Origin: Yersinia pekkanenii
Lineage (GTDB): Bacteria; Pseudomonadota; Gammaproteobacteria; Enterobacterales; Enterobacteriaceae
Length of the DNA stretch: 64,000 nucleotides
Direction: 5' to 3'
NCBI RefSeq assembly: GCF_001152565.1
Contig: NZ_CQAZ01000011.1
Span: forward strand, 24,740 to 88,739
Shown here in pieces: positions 40,295-49,948 of this stretch (its first letter is position 1; each line of letters begins with the position of its first letter). Made by a program: the position numbers and the translations under genes. Under the pieces are notes generated by a model. It worked only from the letters and a program-made list of their open reading frames with translations, was not told the DNA's origin and made no database searches.

Positions 40295-41287
40295 ATGAAA
40301 TTAGCCGTTTACAGTACTAAACAGTATGACCGTAAATACCTCGAATTGGTCAACAAAGACTTTGGCTTTGAATTAGAGTTTTTCGACTTTCTGTTAGCCC
40401 CTAAAACAGCAAAAATGGCTGCAGGTTGTGATGCGGTCTGTATTTTCGTCAATGATGATGCTTGTCGCACGACCCTGGAACAGTTGAAAGAGGTTGGGGT
40501 TAAGACTCTGGCATTACGCTGTGCCGGCTTTAATAATGTGGATTTGGACGCTGCGAAAGAATTGGGCATTCAGGTGGTCCGCGTTCCGGCTTATTCGCCC
40601 GAAGCTGTTGCTGAACATACCGTCGGTATGATGCTGAGCTTAAACCGCCGTATTCATCGTGCCTATCAGCGTACCCGAGATGCCAACTTCTCGCTAGAAG
40701 GCCTGATTGGCTTCAATATGCATGGCCGTACTGCGGGGATTATCGGTACCGGTAAAATTGGTGTGGCCACCATGCGCATCTTAAAAGGCTTTGGGATGCG
40801 TTTGTTAGCCCATGACCCTTACCCAAGCCAAGCCGCACTGGAGCTGGGCGCGGAATATGTTGACCTCAAAACCTTGTATGCCGAATCTGATGTTATCTCG
40901 CTACATTGCCCTATGACACCAGAAAACCACCATTTGCTTAATAAACCATCATTTGATCAAATGAAGAATGGCGTGATGATCATCAACACCAGTCGCGGTG
41001 GTTTGATTGACTCTACCGCAGCGATCGATGCACTGAAACAGCAGAAAATTGGCTCGCTCGGCATGGATGTATATGAAAATGAACGTGATCTGTTCTTTGA
41101 AGATAAATCCAATGACGTCATTCAGGATGACGTTTTCCGCCGTCTGTCCTCTTGCCATAACGTGTTATTTACCGGGCATCAGGCATTTCTGACAGAAGAA
41201 GCACTGACCAGTATTTCTACTACTACCATGCAGAATATTGCCCAGTTAGACAAGGGCGAACATTGCCCAAATATTATTACCGCCTGA
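40295..41287 (+). CDS. ldhA: fermentative D-lactate dehydrogenase LdhA
   Basis: NADH-dependent reduction of pyruvate to D-lactate in fermentation. A 330-aa D-2-hydroxyacid dehydrogenase (E. coli 329). The Rossmann motif is GIIGTGKIGVATMRI (about 149-163). Catalytic residues lie in NTSRGGLID (Arg), YENERDLFFED (Glu) and TGHQAFLTEEAL (His). GCGGAGAAATC precedes the ATG. Monocistronic; an ERIC element follows 28 bases past the stop. Confidence 0.96.
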   Translation: MKLAVYSTKQYDRKYLELVNKDFGFELEFFDFLLAPKTAKMAAGCDAVCIFVNDDACRTTLEQLKEVGVKTLALRCAGFNNVDLDAAKELGIQVVRVPAYSPEAVAEHTVGMMLSLNRRIHRAYQRTRDANFSLEGLIGFNMHGRTAGIIGTGKIGVATMRILKGFGMRLLAHDPYPSQAALELGAEYVDLKTLYAESDVISLHCPMTPENHHLLNKPSFDQMKNGVMIINTSRGGLIDSTAAIDALKQQKIGSLGMDVYENERDLFFEDKSNDVIQDDVFRRLSSCHNVLFTGHQAFLTEEALTSISTTTMQNIAQLDKGEHCPNIITA

Positions 41288-41315
41288 TTATCTATACGTT
41301 AGTAACAACCAGGAT

Positions 41316-41445
41316 GAGATACCCAATAGATTTCGAGATTGCAGGTAGACGGCAAACGAGAGAGTCCCGATGAGCTTACATCAGTAAGTGATTCGGGTAA
41401 GCGAGAGTAGCCAACACCCCTGCAACTTGAAAGATAAAGGGTCTC
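41316..41445. repeat. ERIC element (full length)
   Basis: About 130 bases with inverted ends GAGATACCC and GGGTCTC and the conserved ERIC core: GTCCCGATGAGCTTACAT, then AGTAAGTGATTCGGGTAAGCG, which correspond to the two standard ERIC primer sites. It lies between ldhA and ydbJ, its right end reaching the ydbJ stop codon. ERIC elements are non-autonomous mobile palindromes of enterobacteria and can change mRNA stability. Confidence 0.9.
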
Positions 41446-41743
41446 AGCGTGCTGGACAAGCGCCGCGCATTAATGCCCACTCTTCACAACGTTTGCCATC
41501 CGGTAGCTGACACATCCCTACACTACCGCCATTAAGTTGTTTGGCAATGGTCAATACCCCGCCCGCATTGGCACAGTTGACGGCTGCCGGATTGGCCATA
41601 TTAAGATTATGGTGGGCACTGGTAGCTTGTTGCACGGGCTCATAGGCGTCGTTATTATTTAAAGCAGTGTCGGTTGGGTTATTGCTGCTACAGGCGGCTA
41701 AAAAGAATACCGCGCCGCCCACAAACCAAGATAATGCTTTCAT
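41444..41743 (-). CDS. ydbJ: DUF333 lipoprotein YdbJ
   Basis: A 99-aa lipoprotein with lipobox LAAC (Cys18), an Asn/Thr/Ala-rich linker, then a DUF333 domain: ANPAAVNCANAGGVLTI, GGSVGMCQLPDGKRCEEWALMRGAC. It resembles E. coli YdbJ, which lies in the same region (ldhA-hslJ-ydbJ-ydbK). hslJ is absent here. The stop codon coincides with the end of an ERIC element, so the extreme C-terminus (PAR) may have been altered by insertion. Function unknown. Confidence 0.82.
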   Translation of the reverse strand: MKALSWFVGGAVFFLAACSSNNPTDTALNNNDAYEPVQQATSAHHNLNMANPAAVNCANAGGVLTIAKQLNGGSVGMCQLPDGKRCEEWALMRGACPAR

Positions 41744-41986
41744 TCTTTTTCTCCGGCATGAAAAATATATAACGCTATAATTGGTTTATATAGTATCTGT
41801 TACAATTAAAACACAACATAAATAAACATAAACGCAAAAATTTAATTTAGATTAGCGTAGATCAATGCAAGTAACCGAATTATCGCGGTACTTTGGCGTG
41901 AAAGTTTGGCAAAAATATTAAAAACAATATTAATCAGGGTGATAATCAGACACCTGGGGTCTGTACAAGAATAAATGGGAATAACT

Positions 41987-42646
41987 ATGATCACTGATTT
42001 GCTGCTACGAATTGCCCTGGCAGGTGCGCTAGGCGGGTTAATTGGTATTGAACGTCAATTGCGTTCTAAAGAAGCAGGATTACGCACTCATATCCTGGTG
42101 GGTATTGGTAGTGCTATGTTTATGATTGTTTCAAAATACGGTTTCGAGGATTTACTGACACTGGAACACGTTAGTTTTGACCCCAGCCGGGTAGCAGCAC
42201 AAGTTGTCAGCGGCATGGGTTTCCTCGGTGCCGGGACTATTATGATCCAGAAGCAAATGATTAAAGGACTGACCACCGCAGCGGGGATGTGGGTAACAGC
42301 GGCTATCGGCCTGGTGATTGGTAGCGGCCTGTATGAGATTGGTATTTATGGCACTTTGATGACCTTAGTGGTGCTGGAAATCTTCCGCCAAATCAGTAAT
42401 CGTCTGTTCGGTCAGCATCATTATATTGCCATCAAACTGTTGCCAGAGAGCGTGCCAAGGGTCTTGGTTGCGCTGCAAAAACTTCGCCTGCGGCCCATTA
42501 ATCTCTCAGTGACGCAAAAACATGAAGCGAATAATAACGACTGTGAGTTAACCATGGATGTGACGTTGTCACCGAGAAAAAGCGTCGATCAGATTTATGC
42601 GATGTTATTGGCAATAGATGGAATACATCAGTTGGATATTAAGTAG
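41987..42646 (+). CDS. MgtC/SapB-family membrane protein
   Basis: A 219-aa protein whose N-terminal 140 residues are the MgtC/SapB domain with 4-5 helices (AGALGGLIGIERQLRSKEAGLRTH, SGMGFLGAGTIMI, GLTTAAGMWVTAAIGLVIG). The C-terminal 80 residues form a soluble ACT-like domain. Relatives include the virulence factor MgtC and YhiD, linked to survival in low Mg and in macrophages. ATG 41987 has GGGA 6 bases upstream; another ATG at 41975 lies before that site. Single gene between ydbJ and emrE. Confidence 0.85.
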   Translation: MITDLLLRIALAGALGGLIGIERQLRSKEAGLRTHILVGIGSAMFMIVSKYGFEDLLTLEHVSFDPSRVAAQVVSGMGFLGAGTIMIQKQMIKGLTTAAGMWVTAAIGLVIGSGLYEIGIYGTLMTLVVLEIFRQISNRLFGQHHYIAIKLLPESVPRVLVALQKLRLRPINLSVTQKHEANNNDCELTMDVTLSPRKSVDQIYAMLLAIDGIHQLDIK

Positions 42647-42684
42647 TGCGTGAGCCGCTGACAAAGTCAAATAAAGGGGAAACG

Positions 42685-42706
42685 CGCCTTTGGGGTGCCA
42701 AAGGCG
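42685..42706. terminator. stem-loop after the MgtC-family gene
   Basis: CGCCTTTGG-GGTG-CCAAAGGCG is a perfect 9-bp stem with a 4-base loop, 38 bases past the stop. No U-run follows, so termination is uncertain. Confidence 0.4.
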
Positions 42707-42815
42707 GAAGCCTTAAATAAACTTTATGCGTGCAGTCGCCGGAGTACCTCTGGGTGCGGTCAACCCGTCACTCACTGAGCCATAAATAGCGTTGTCATTA
42801 ACCTCAAAGACATGA

Positions 42816-43148
42816 TCAGTGCATTGAGGTCTTCGACAACAAGTTAATGACCATTACTCCCGCTACAATCAGTGTCATTCCGGTAATTGCCGCCCAGTCC
42901 AGTTTCTGTTGGTACATAAAAGTGGCTGCAACCGACACTAAAACAATACCTAACCCAGACCAAATTGCATAGGCGATACCCAATGGCATGGTTTTAACCA
43001 CCTGCGAAAGCCCCCAGAAAGCAATGCCATAACCAACCACGACCACAACAGAGGGTGCCAAACGGGTAAAACCATCAGACGCTTTCAGCATCGTGGTTGC
43101 TATCACTTCGGCAACAATCGCCATCATTAAATACATGAAACCACTCAT
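42816..43148 (-). CDS. emrE: small multidrug-resistance exporter EmrE-like
   Basis: A four-helix SMR-family proton/drug antiporter of 110 aa, the same length as E. coli EmrE. The essential membrane Glu is in IVAEVIATTMLKASDGF; GIAYAIWSGLGIVL is the SMR signature. It acts as a dimer exporting quaternary ammonium compounds and cationic dyes. ATG 43148 has GGGAG 5 bases upstream; GTG 43154 is alternative. The sequence is closer to EmrE than to the guanidine exporter SugE/Gdx. Single gene. Confidence 0.88.
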   Translation of the reverse strand: MSGFMYLMMAIVAEVIATTMLKASDGFTRLAPSVVVVVGYGIAFWGLSQVVKTMPLGIAYAIWSGLGIVLVSVAATFMYQQKLDWAAITGMTLIVAGVMVINLLSKTSMH

Positions 43149-43531
43149 TATCACTCCCTCATTTTAGTACTGAGCCAACATTATGCCCGCCCACGATTAA
43201 ATGCTCATTAAATCTATTTCAGTTTCACAATTATTTTACAAACACGCTTAACCGTAGTGCGATAATTGCTCTGTACAATGAAATTCGATATCTGACGATA
43301 AGTTATAAATAGTTTTCTAATTGTAATAATTATTATCTTAATCGCCACCCTATAAGCTTTTTTCGCGCCAGTGAGCTTATTCGCTGCATTAGGTTATGTA
43401 CCCCGCCACACAAATGCGATAACTGGCAAAAATGCCCTCTGCTAGAATTTCACTATTAGTTCAAATAAACAGATGGCAGTCACAGCCCCCCTTTTTTCTG
43501 TGCATAGTTTGCAATGTGAAGGTATAAATTA
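43149..43531. other. gene-free stretch between emrE and ydbK
   Basis: It must carry two divergent promoters. It is AT-rich and contains a 12-base palindrome TAATAATTATTA at 43324-43335. I looked for the MicC small RNA, which lies upstream of ydbK in E. coli, and did not find it. No open frame is convincing. Confidence 0.5.
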
Positions 43532-46500
43532 ATGATGACTACTGACGGTAACAGTGCAGTAGCTTCGGTGGCCTATCGTGCCAGTGAAGTTATTGCTATC
43601 TACCCTATTACGCCAAGTTCTACCATGGCAGAACAAGCTGATGCATGGTCTGGTGATGGCAAAGTCAATATCTGGGGCGATGTCCCTCGCGTAGTGGAAA
43701 TGCAGTCCGAGGGTGGCGCTATCGCCACGGTGCATGGCGCGCTACAAACAGGGGCGCTATCGACCTCTTTTACCTCCTCGCAGGGGTTGCTGTTGATGAT
43801 CCCCACGCTGTATAAGCTGGCCGGTGAATTGACGCCTTTCGTGCTGCATGTTGCCGCGCGGACTATTGCAACCCATGCGCTGTCGATCTTTGGCGACCAC
43901 TCAGATGTCATGGCCGTGCGGCAGACGGGCTGCGCCCTGCTCTGCGCCAGCAGCGTACAGGAAGCACAAGATTTCGCCTTAATTTCTCAGGTGGCGACGC
44001 TTAATAGCCGCATCCCGTTTATTCATTTCTTTGATGGTTTTCGCACCTCACATGAAATCAATAAAATTGTGCCACTGAGCGATGACACATTACGTCAATT
44101 ACTGCCACAGAAAGGGATAGATGCTCACCGCAGCCGAGCGCTGACCCCTGATCATCCGGTGATCAGGGGGACCTCCGCCAACCCTGATACCTATTTCCAG
44201 TCCCGCGAAGCCACCAATCCTTGGTATAATCACACCTATCAGCACGTTGCCGAGGCCATGCAGGCATTCGCCGAGGCCACCGGCCGCGAATATAAACCGT
44301 TTGAATACTACGGTCACCCACAGGCTGAGCGCGTTATTATTCTGATGGGTTCCGCTATTGGTACTTGCGAAGAGGTGATTGATACCTTGCTGACCCGTGG
44401 CGAGAAAGTCGGTGTCCTGAAAGTACGCTTATTCCGCCCCTTTTCGGCACAACATCTGTTGAGCGTCTTGCCGCCATCAGTCACAAAAGTGGCGGTGCTG
44501 GATCGAACTAAAGAACCCGGCGCACTGGCTGAACCGTTATATCTTGATGTGATGACCGCGCTGGCTGAAGCCTATAGCCGTGGCGAACGAGCTACATTGC
44601 CGAAAATCATTGGTGGCCGCTATGGCTTATCGTCCAAAGAATTTGGCCCCGATTGTGCTCTCGCCATTTTCAAAGAACTCTCATTAGACCTGCCACGCCC
44701 ACGCTTCACCGTAGGGATTTTTGATGACGTGACTGGCCTGTCATTGCCACTGACTGATGAGAAAATAGAACAACGTGCCACACTGGAGGCTTTGTTCTAT
44801 GGCCTTGGCAGTGATGGTTCGGTCTCTGCCACTAAAAATAATATTAAGATTATCGGTAACAGTACCTCACTGTATGCTCAGGGCTATTTTGTTTACGACT
44901 CGAAAAAGGCCGGTGGCCTGACTGTCTCTCATTTGCGCGTCAGTGAAGCCCCGATCAACTCTGCCTATCTGGTGAGCCATGCCGATTTTGTCGGTTGTCA
45001 CCAATTGCAGTTTATTGATATTTACCCAATGGCTGAACGGTTAAAACCAGGCGGCATTTTCCTGATTAACACCCCGTTCAGTGCAAACGACATGTGGCAA
45101 CGTCTGCAGCAAGACGTTCAGGCGGTATTACATCAGCGTAATGCCCGTCTGTTTGTGATTAATGCGGCGAAAATTGCCCGTGAGTGCAAACTGGGCGCCC
45201 GTATCAATACCGTGATGCAAATGGCGTTCTTTCATTTGACACAAATTTTGCCAACAGCGATGGCGCAAGAGCAATTGCGGGCAGCGATTGACCGTAGCTA
45301 CAGCAATAAAGGGCCGGAAATTGTTAGCCGTAACTGGCAGGCACTGGATGCCACCCTTGACGCGCTGGCGGAAATTCCACTGCAACCTATTGATGAACAT
45401 AGCCCAATGCGCCCACCGATCGTCTCGGATCTGGCACCTGATTTCGTTAAAACCGTGACTGCTACCATGCTGGCCGGTTTGGGCGATGCCCTGCCGGTAT
45501 CGGCCTTCCCGCCGGATGGGACCTGGCCGGTAGGGACGACCCAGTGGGAAAAACGCAATATTGCAGAAAACATTCCTATCTGGCAGCCCGATCTGTGTAC
45601 CCAGTGTAACCACTGTGTCGCGGCCTGTCCGCACTCGGCAATCCGGGCCAAGGTGATACAGCCAGAAGCCATGGCAAGTGCACCAAATAGCTTGCAATCA
45701 CTGGATGTAAAAGCCCGCGATATGCGGGGGCAGAAGTATGTGTTGCAAGTCGCGCCAGAGGACTGCACTGGATGTAACCTGTGCTATGAAGTCTGCCCGG
45801 CCAAAGATCGTCAAAACCCCGAAATCAAAGCGATAAACATGAAACCGCGGTTGGACCATTTGCTGGAAGAAAAAGCTCACTATGATTTTTTCCTCAAATT
45901 ACCGGAAATCGATAAAACTCAGATGGAACGTATTGATATCCGGACGTCACAATTGATTTCGCCACTATTTGAATATTCTGGTGCCTGTTCGGGCTGTGGT
46001 GAAACACCCTATATTAAGTTGCTGACCCAGTTGTATGGCGATCGGTTGTTAATTGCCAATGCTACCGGTTGTTCATCAATCTATGGCGGCAACCTACCGA
46101 CAACGCCATATACCACCAATGCGGATGGCCGTGGCCCGGCATGGGCTAACTCATTGTTCGAAGATAATGCCGAATTCGGTTTGGGCTTCCGCCTGACAGT
46201 CGATCAGCACCGTCAGCGGGTGACTCGCTTGATTAATCAACTGGCATCACAGTTACCGCCAGAGCTAGTTGATCAGCTCATTAAGCAAGACGCCACACCC
46301 GAAGTACGGCGTGAGCAAGTGACACAACTGCGTGAGTTATTGCGCGATATCCCCGGCAATGATGCACAGCAATTAGCCACTGACGCTGACTATCTGGTGG
46401 ATAAATCTATCTGGCTGATTGGGGGTGACGGTTGGGCATATGACATTGGCTTTGGCGGCCTTGATCACGTGCTAAGTCTGACTGAGAACGTCAATGTGCT

Positions 46501-47062
46501 GGTACTGGATACTCAGTGTTATTCCAACACTGGCGGGCAGCAATCGAAAGCAACCCCTCTGGGGGCGGTTACCAAATTTGGTGAGCACGGTAAACGCAAG
46601 GCGCGCAAAGATTTAGGTGTCAGCATGATGATGTATGGCCATGTCTATGTTGCGCAAATTTCACTGGGCGCACAACTCAACCAGACTGTCAAAGCGCTTC
46701 AAGAAGCGGAAGCCTACCCTGGGCCATCACTGATTATCGCTTACAGTCCATGTGAAGAGCATGGCTATGACCTGGCCTACAGCCATGACCAAATGAAGCA
46801 ATTAACCGCCACCGGTTTCTGGCCGCTTTATCGCTTCGACCCACGCCGCAGTGACGAAGGTAAACCTGCGTTGGCGCTGGACTCCCGTCCACCAGGCAGT
46901 GACCTGACAACGACACTGCTCAACGAGCAACGCTTCCGCCGACTCAATACCCAACAGCCTGAGGTTGCCGCGTTGTTGTACGCAGAGGCTGAGAAAGACC
47001 TGAAAAAACGCTATGACTTCCTGAGTTTACTGGCAGGCAAAGCGGAAAAAGCACCGTCATAA
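43532..47062 (+). CDS. ydbK: pyruvate:flavodoxin/ferredoxin oxidoreductase
   Basis: An 1176-aa single-chain PFOR (E. coli YdbK/NifJ 1174), converting pyruvate and CoA to acetyl-CoA and CO2 with reduced flavodoxin or ferredoxin. Domain I has YPITPSSTMAEQADAW and the domain III region ENPNIKIIGNST-like segment. Two [4Fe-4S] clusters are in CTQCNHCVAACPH (near 690) and CTGCNLCYEVCPAKD (near 745). A third is formed by CSGCGETPYIK, TGCSS and a late Cys (DTQCYSNTGGQ). TPP binding shows GDGWAYDIGFGGLDH. It supports reductant supply to flavodoxin under oxidative or anaerobic stress. Confidence 0.95.
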   Translation: MMTTDGNSAVASVAYRASEVIAIYPITPSSTMAEQADAWSGDGKVNIWGDVPRVVEMQSEGGAIATVHGALQTGALSTSFTSSQGLLLMIPTLYKLAGELTPFVLHVAARTIATHALSIFGDHSDVMAVRQTGCALLCASSVQEAQDFALISQVATLNSRIPFIHFFDGFRTSHEINKIVPLSDDTLRQLLPQKGIDAHRSRALTPDHPVIRGTSANPDTYFQSREATNPWYNHTYQHVAEAMQAFAEATGREYKPFEYYGHPQAERVIILMGSAIGTCEEVIDTLLTRGEKVGVLKVRLFRPFSAQHLLSVLPPSVTKVAVLDRTKEPGALAEPLYLDVMTALAEAYSRGERATLPKIIGGRYGLSSKEFGPDCALAIFKELSLDLPRPRFTVGIFDDVTGLSLPLTDEKIEQRATLEALFYGLGSDGSVSATKNNIKIIGNSTSLYAQGYFVYDSKKAGGLTVSHLRVSEAPINSAYLVSHADFVGCHQLQFIDIYPMAERLKPGGIFLINTPFSANDMWQRLQQDVQAVLHQRNARLFVINAAKIARECKLGARINTVMQMAFFHLTQILPTAMAQEQLRAAIDRSYSNKGPEIVSRNWQALDATLDALAEIPLQPIDEHSPMRPPIVSDLAPDFVKTVTATMLAGLGDALPVSAFPPDGTWPVGTTQWEKRNIAENIPIWQPDLCTQCNHCVAACPHSAIRAKVIQPEAMASAPNSLQSLDVKARDMRGQKYVLQVAPEDCTGCNLCYEVCPAKDRQNPEIKAINMKPRLDHLLEEKAHYDFFLKLPEIDKTQMERIDIRTSQLISPLFEYSGACSGCGETPYIKLLTQLYGDRLLIANATGCSSIYGGNLPTTPYTTNADGRGPAWANSLFEDNAEFGLGFRLTVDQHRQRVTRLINQLASQLPPELVDQLIKQDATPEVRREQVTQLRELLRDIPGNDAQQLATDADYLVDKSIWLIGGDGWAYDIGFGGLDHVLSLTENVNVLVLDTQCYSNTGGQQSKATPLGAVTKFGEHGKRKARKDLGVSMMMYGHVYVAQISLGAQLNQTVKALQEAEAYPGPSLIIAYSPCEEHGYDLAYSHDQMKQLTATGFWPLYRFDPRRSDEGKPALALDSRPPGSDLTTTLLNEQRFRRLNTQQPEVAALLYAEAEKDLKKRYDFLSLLAGKAEKAPS

Positions 47063-47099
47063 TAAGAAATTAACCCACGCCAATAGGGTGCACTCATTC

Positions 47100-47130
47100 A
47101 GCCGGTCAGTTATTTACTGATCGGCTTTTT
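47100..47130 (+). terminator. ydbK terminator
   Basis: AGCCGgTCAG/CTGAtCGGCT (one G-U pair) with an 11-base loop, followed by TTTTT. Confidence 0.75.
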
Positions 47131-47224
47131 ATATAATAGTGACCAATCCCACTTATTGAATGATAAACTTGCGCCATAGCTACAATGCTCCGCCATGCCC
47201 TAACTGAATATGAGCCACAAATAC

Positions 47225-48184
47225 ATGCAAGAGAAACAATTAGTTATCCAAAAAGAATCCGTTGACCAAAAAGAAAAATACAATTTGAACAAATTGCAAA
47301 AACGTCTGCGTCACAATGTCGGTCAGGCGATTGCTGATTTTAATATGATTGAAGAAGGTGACCGCGTGATGGTCTGCCTGTCCGGGGGTAAAGACAGCTA
47401 TACCATGCTGGATATTTTACAAAACCTGCAAAAAAGTGCGCCGATTAACTTCACCTTGATTGCCGTTAACCTCGATCAGAAACAACCGGGCTTCCCTGAA
47501 GATATCCTGCCCGCCTATCTGGATAAACAGGGCGTGGAATACAAGATTGTAGAAGAGAATACTTACGGGATCGTGAAAGACATTATTCCTGAAGGGAAAA
47601 CGACCTGCTCACTGTGCTCCCGCCTGCGCCGTGGGATTTTGTACCGCACGGCTACTGAGCTGGGGGCGACCAAAATAGCACTGGGCCATCACCGTGATGA
47701 TATTCTGCAAACACTGTTCTTGAATATGTTCTATGGCGGGAAACTGAAAGGCATGCCGCCAAAATTGATGAGCGATGATGGCAAACATGTGGTAATCCGC
47801 CCACTGGCCTACTGTCGTGAAAAAGATATTGAACGTTTTGCCGTGATCAGAGAGTACCCTATCATTCCTTGTAACTTATGTGGCTCGCAGCCTAATCTGC
47901 AACGTCAGGTCATCAAGGATATGTTACGCGATTGGGATAAACAGTATCCAGGCCGTATCGAAACCTTATTCAGCGCCATGCAAAATGTGGTGCCATCACA
48001 TTTGAATGACCATAAGTTATTTGATTTTAAAAGTATTACCCACAACAGTGACGTTATTGATGGCGGTGATGTGGCTTTTGATCGGGAAGAGTTACCTCTA
48101 CAACCTGTTGGCTGGCAACCGGAAGATGATGAAAACGCCGAGAAGCCGCCACTGGTGCGTCTTGACGTACTGGAAATTAGATAA
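47225..48184 (+). CDS. ttcA: tRNA 2-thiocytidine synthetase TtcA
   Basis: Thiolates C32 of certain tRNAs. PP-loop ATPase motif SGGKDSYTM, and the two CxxC pairs [12 protein letters not shown] and IPCNLCGSQ that bind a [4Fe-4S] cluster. From ATG 47225 ([10 protein letters not shown]) it is 319 aa, E. coli 311; ATG 47210 is five codons upstream, and neither has a strong ribosome site. A 9-bp stem-loop follows. It lies next to fnrS and zntB. Confidence 0.93.
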   Translation: MQEKQLVIQKESVDQKEKYNLNKLQKRLRHNVGQAIADFNMIEEGDRVMVCLSGGKDSYTMLDILQNLQKSAPINFTLIAVNLDQKQPGFPEDILPAYLDKQGVEYKIVEENTYGIVKDIIPEGKTTCSLCSRLRRGILYRTATELGATKIALGHHRDDILQTLFLNMFYGGKLKGMPPKLMSDDGKHVVIRPLAYCREKDIERFAVIREYPIIPCNLCGSQPNLQRQVIKDMLRDWDKQYPGRIETLFSAMQNVVPSHLNDHKLFDFKSITHNSDVIDGGDVAFDREELPLQPVGWQPEDDENAEKPPLVRLDVLEIR

Positions 48185-48197
48185 GCACTTCATCAGT

Positions 48198-48234
48198 CTC
48201 GCCTCACTCCGCTTATAGCTCAGAATGAGGCGAG
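48198..48234 (+). terminator. stem-loop after ttcA
   Basis: CTCGCCTCA/TGAGGCGAG, a 9-bp perfect stem with a 19-base loop beginning 13 bases past ttcA. The U-run is poor (ACTTTCT). Confidence 0.45.
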
Positions 48235-48279
48235 AGGCGACTTTCTGACTTAATCTGCGGTTTTACTTATAAAAAACAT

Positions 48280-48402
48280 AAAAAAATGCCGATGTTTAAA
48301 CAACATCGGCATCGTAACAATTATGTGCTATGCAGTAATTCAAAATAAAAGTATTACAAATATGGAGCGCAACGCCCATCGCTTGACGTTGCATTCACCT
48401 GC
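48280..48402 (-). ncRNA. fnrS: FnrS, anaerobically induced small RNA
   Basis: On the minus strand the sequence from 48402 begins GCAGGTGAATGCAACGTCAA and continues GCGATGGGCGTTGCGCTCCA, identical to what I recall of the E. coli FnrS 5' half. It ends in the terminator ATGCCGATGTT/AACATCGGCAT plus T6 (48312-48280). The length, about 122 nt, equals E. coli FnrS, and the 3' stem differs in sequence while keeping its form. FnrS is an Hfq-binding repressor of aerobic-metabolism and stress mRNAs (sodB, maeA, gpmA and others), made only when FNR is active. Confidence 0.95.
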
Positions 48403-48436
48403 AAAGTGATAATGCCTGAGTCATAACTGTCAAATC

Positions 48437-48450
48437 TTGATATGGCTCAA
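48437..48450 (-). promoter_or_regulatory. FNR box of fnrS
   Basis: Minus strand TTGAG-CCAT-ATCAA, one base from consensus. Its centre (48443.5) is 41.5 bases upstream of the inferred FnrS 5' end (48402), the exact geometry of a class II FNR-activated promoter. Confidence 0.88.
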
Positions 48451-48508
48451 TTTTGCAGTGATTAACCCCCTATCTGGCACACTCTTTTACTCACCGTCCC
48501 GTGACTAA

Positions 48509-49522
48509 TTAAAGCCATTTACTGCGCTTTAACCAGAAAGCAACACCCAACACCAACACAACTAACATCATACAGAAGGTCGCAAAACCGAAAGAGTCGG
48601 TATTACCTGGGATCCCGCCGAGATTGACACCGAACAAACCGGTCAAAAAAGTCGTAGGCAAAAAAATCATGGCCAGCATCGACATAGTATAGGTCCGTCT
48701 GTTCATCGCATCGGCCATTAATGAGCTAATCTCATCGGACAACACCGCGGTGCGGGCAATGCTTGAATCTAAATCCTCTAATCCGCGGCCCAAGCGCTCT
48801 GAGATTTCCTGCATACGACGCCGGTCATGATCATCCATCCACGGCAAACGCTCGCTGGCGAGTTTAGAAAAGGCATCACGTTGTGGTGCCATATACCGCC
48901 GTAATACAATCAATTGCTTACGTAACAACGCCATTTGCCCACGTTGTGGGATCTTTTGTTCCAATAAATCATCTTCAAGATCGATAATTTTGTCGTGTAA
49001 ATCTTCGATAAACTCACTGGTATGGTCAGTCAGGCCATCAACAATTGCCACCAGCCAATCGCCACTGTTGGTGGGACCGGTGCCACTTTGCAGATCATTC
49101 AGTACATCATCAATGGAGTAAACCTTACGATGACGGGTCGAGACTATCAACTTATCCGTCATATAAACCCGAATCGTGACTAGTTGGTCTGGGCGGGCAT
49201 CATTATTAAAGTTAATGCCACGCAGGGTTATCATGGTGCCGTCCCCCAAACGGGTGACCTTAGGGCGGACACTCTCACCCGCCAACCCCTCACGAACCAC
49301 TTCTGGTAGCAATGGCGTATTTTTCAGCCAGGCTTCACTTTCCGTATAGGTGTAATCCAGATGCAACCAACAAGGCTGCTCCGCTGTGGCGATAGTATCA
49401 GTACTGATTGAGATCACCCCCCCCTTACCATCGAGCTGATAGGCATAAACGGCATCAGAGACTTGAAGTGCTTTACCTTCGACTACATCCACAACCACAT
49501 CCTCTATTTCGGCATTTATCAT
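48509..49522 (-). CDS. zntB: zinc transporter ZntB (CorA family)
   Basis: A CorA-type pentameric channel of 337 aa (E. coli ZntB 327) that moves Zn2+. A large soluble N-terminal domain is followed by two C-terminal helices. The CorA signature loop is GVNLGGIPG after helix 1 ([19 protein letters not shown]), and the protein ends in the family's basic tail (FWLKRSKWL). It is monocistronic, just upstream (on its own strand) of fnrS, which has its own promoter. Confidence 0.94.
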   Translation of the reverse strand: MINAEIEDVVVDVVEGKALQVSDAVYAYQLDGKGGVISISTDTIATAEQPCWLHLDYTYTESEAWLKNTPLLPEVVREGLAGESVRPKVTRLGDGTMITLRGINFNNDARPDQLVTIRVYMTDKLIVSTRHRKVYSIDDVLNDLQSGTGPTNSGDWLVAIVDGLTDHTSEFIEDLHDKIIDLEDDLLEQKIPQRGQMALLRKQLIVLRRYMAPQRDAFSKLASERLPWMDDHDRRRMQEISERLGRGLEDLDSSIARTAVLSDEISSLMADAMNRRTYTMSMLAMIFLPTTFLTGLFGVNLGGIPGNTDSFGFATFCMMLVVLVLGVAFWLKRSKWL

Positions 49523-49755
49523 GCAATTAGCTCAGTGTAGCGCTAGCAACCCAAACTTTAAAGGTGCGGTGCCAGGATAGCCCATTGCCCGGATAAAATA
49601 ACTGATGAGAGGTAATGACGGAATCGAATAAGTTCATAACGCGGTTTACTTCAAACCACGAACTAAGGATAAATAATATTAAAGACGGAGAGCAAACACC
49701 TTCTTTGATATACAATTCGACCCAATTGCCAACACGAAACGCTCAAGGAGTATTG

Positions 49756-49947
49756 ATGATGGAAATAAGTATTATTGCATTAATGAAAGCATTAATTGGT
49801 GGCGCAGGCGCAGGGTTTGCACTGACTGGTGGTTTATCACTCCTAATACCCGCATTAACCGTTACCGCTTCTTTTGCCTTCACATTTGCTGCACTAGGTG
49901 GCGTAGTAACCACAGGACTTTACCTTAAAAATAGCTTGGTAGCCTGA
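49756..49947 (+). CDS. small glycine-rich membrane protein, unknown
   Basis: A 64-aa hydrophobic protein. AAGGAG (49745-49750) lies 5 bases before ATG 49756 and 8 before ATG 49759; an in-frame ATG at 49615 has no ribosome site. After MMEISIIALMKALIGG comes a Gly/Ala stretch AGAGFALTGG, a hydrophobic helix (LSLLIPALTVTASFAFTFAALGG), and a short tail. Amphipathic start, paired glycines and a Gly/Ala-rich core recall class II microcins and holin-like peptides, but I cannot assign it. It is followed at once by a larger membrane protein. Confidence 0.5.
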   Translation: MMEISIIALMKALIGGAGAGFALTGGLSLLIPALTVTASFAFTFAALGGVVTTGLYLKNSLVA

Positions 49948-49948
49948 T

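Noticed and set aside
41795-41850. TAAAC-type repeats before the MgtC-family gene as a PhoP box
   Set aside because: Half-site spacing is 10 or 6 instead of the required 11 bases in an AT-rich run.
42650-42815. Possible riboswitch (guanidine type) near the SMR gene
   Set aside because: The structured segment lies downstream of emrE, not in its leader, and the protein resembles EmrE more than the guanidine exporter.
43149-43531. MicC small RNA upstream of ydbK
   Set aside because: Looked for because micC is there in E. coli; neither its 5' pairing region nor its GC-rich terminator is present.
45128-45697. 189-aa frame on the minus strand inside ydbK
   Set aside because: It is antisense to a highly conserved part of the oxidoreductase with no ribosome site or family resemblance; a shadow of the real gene.
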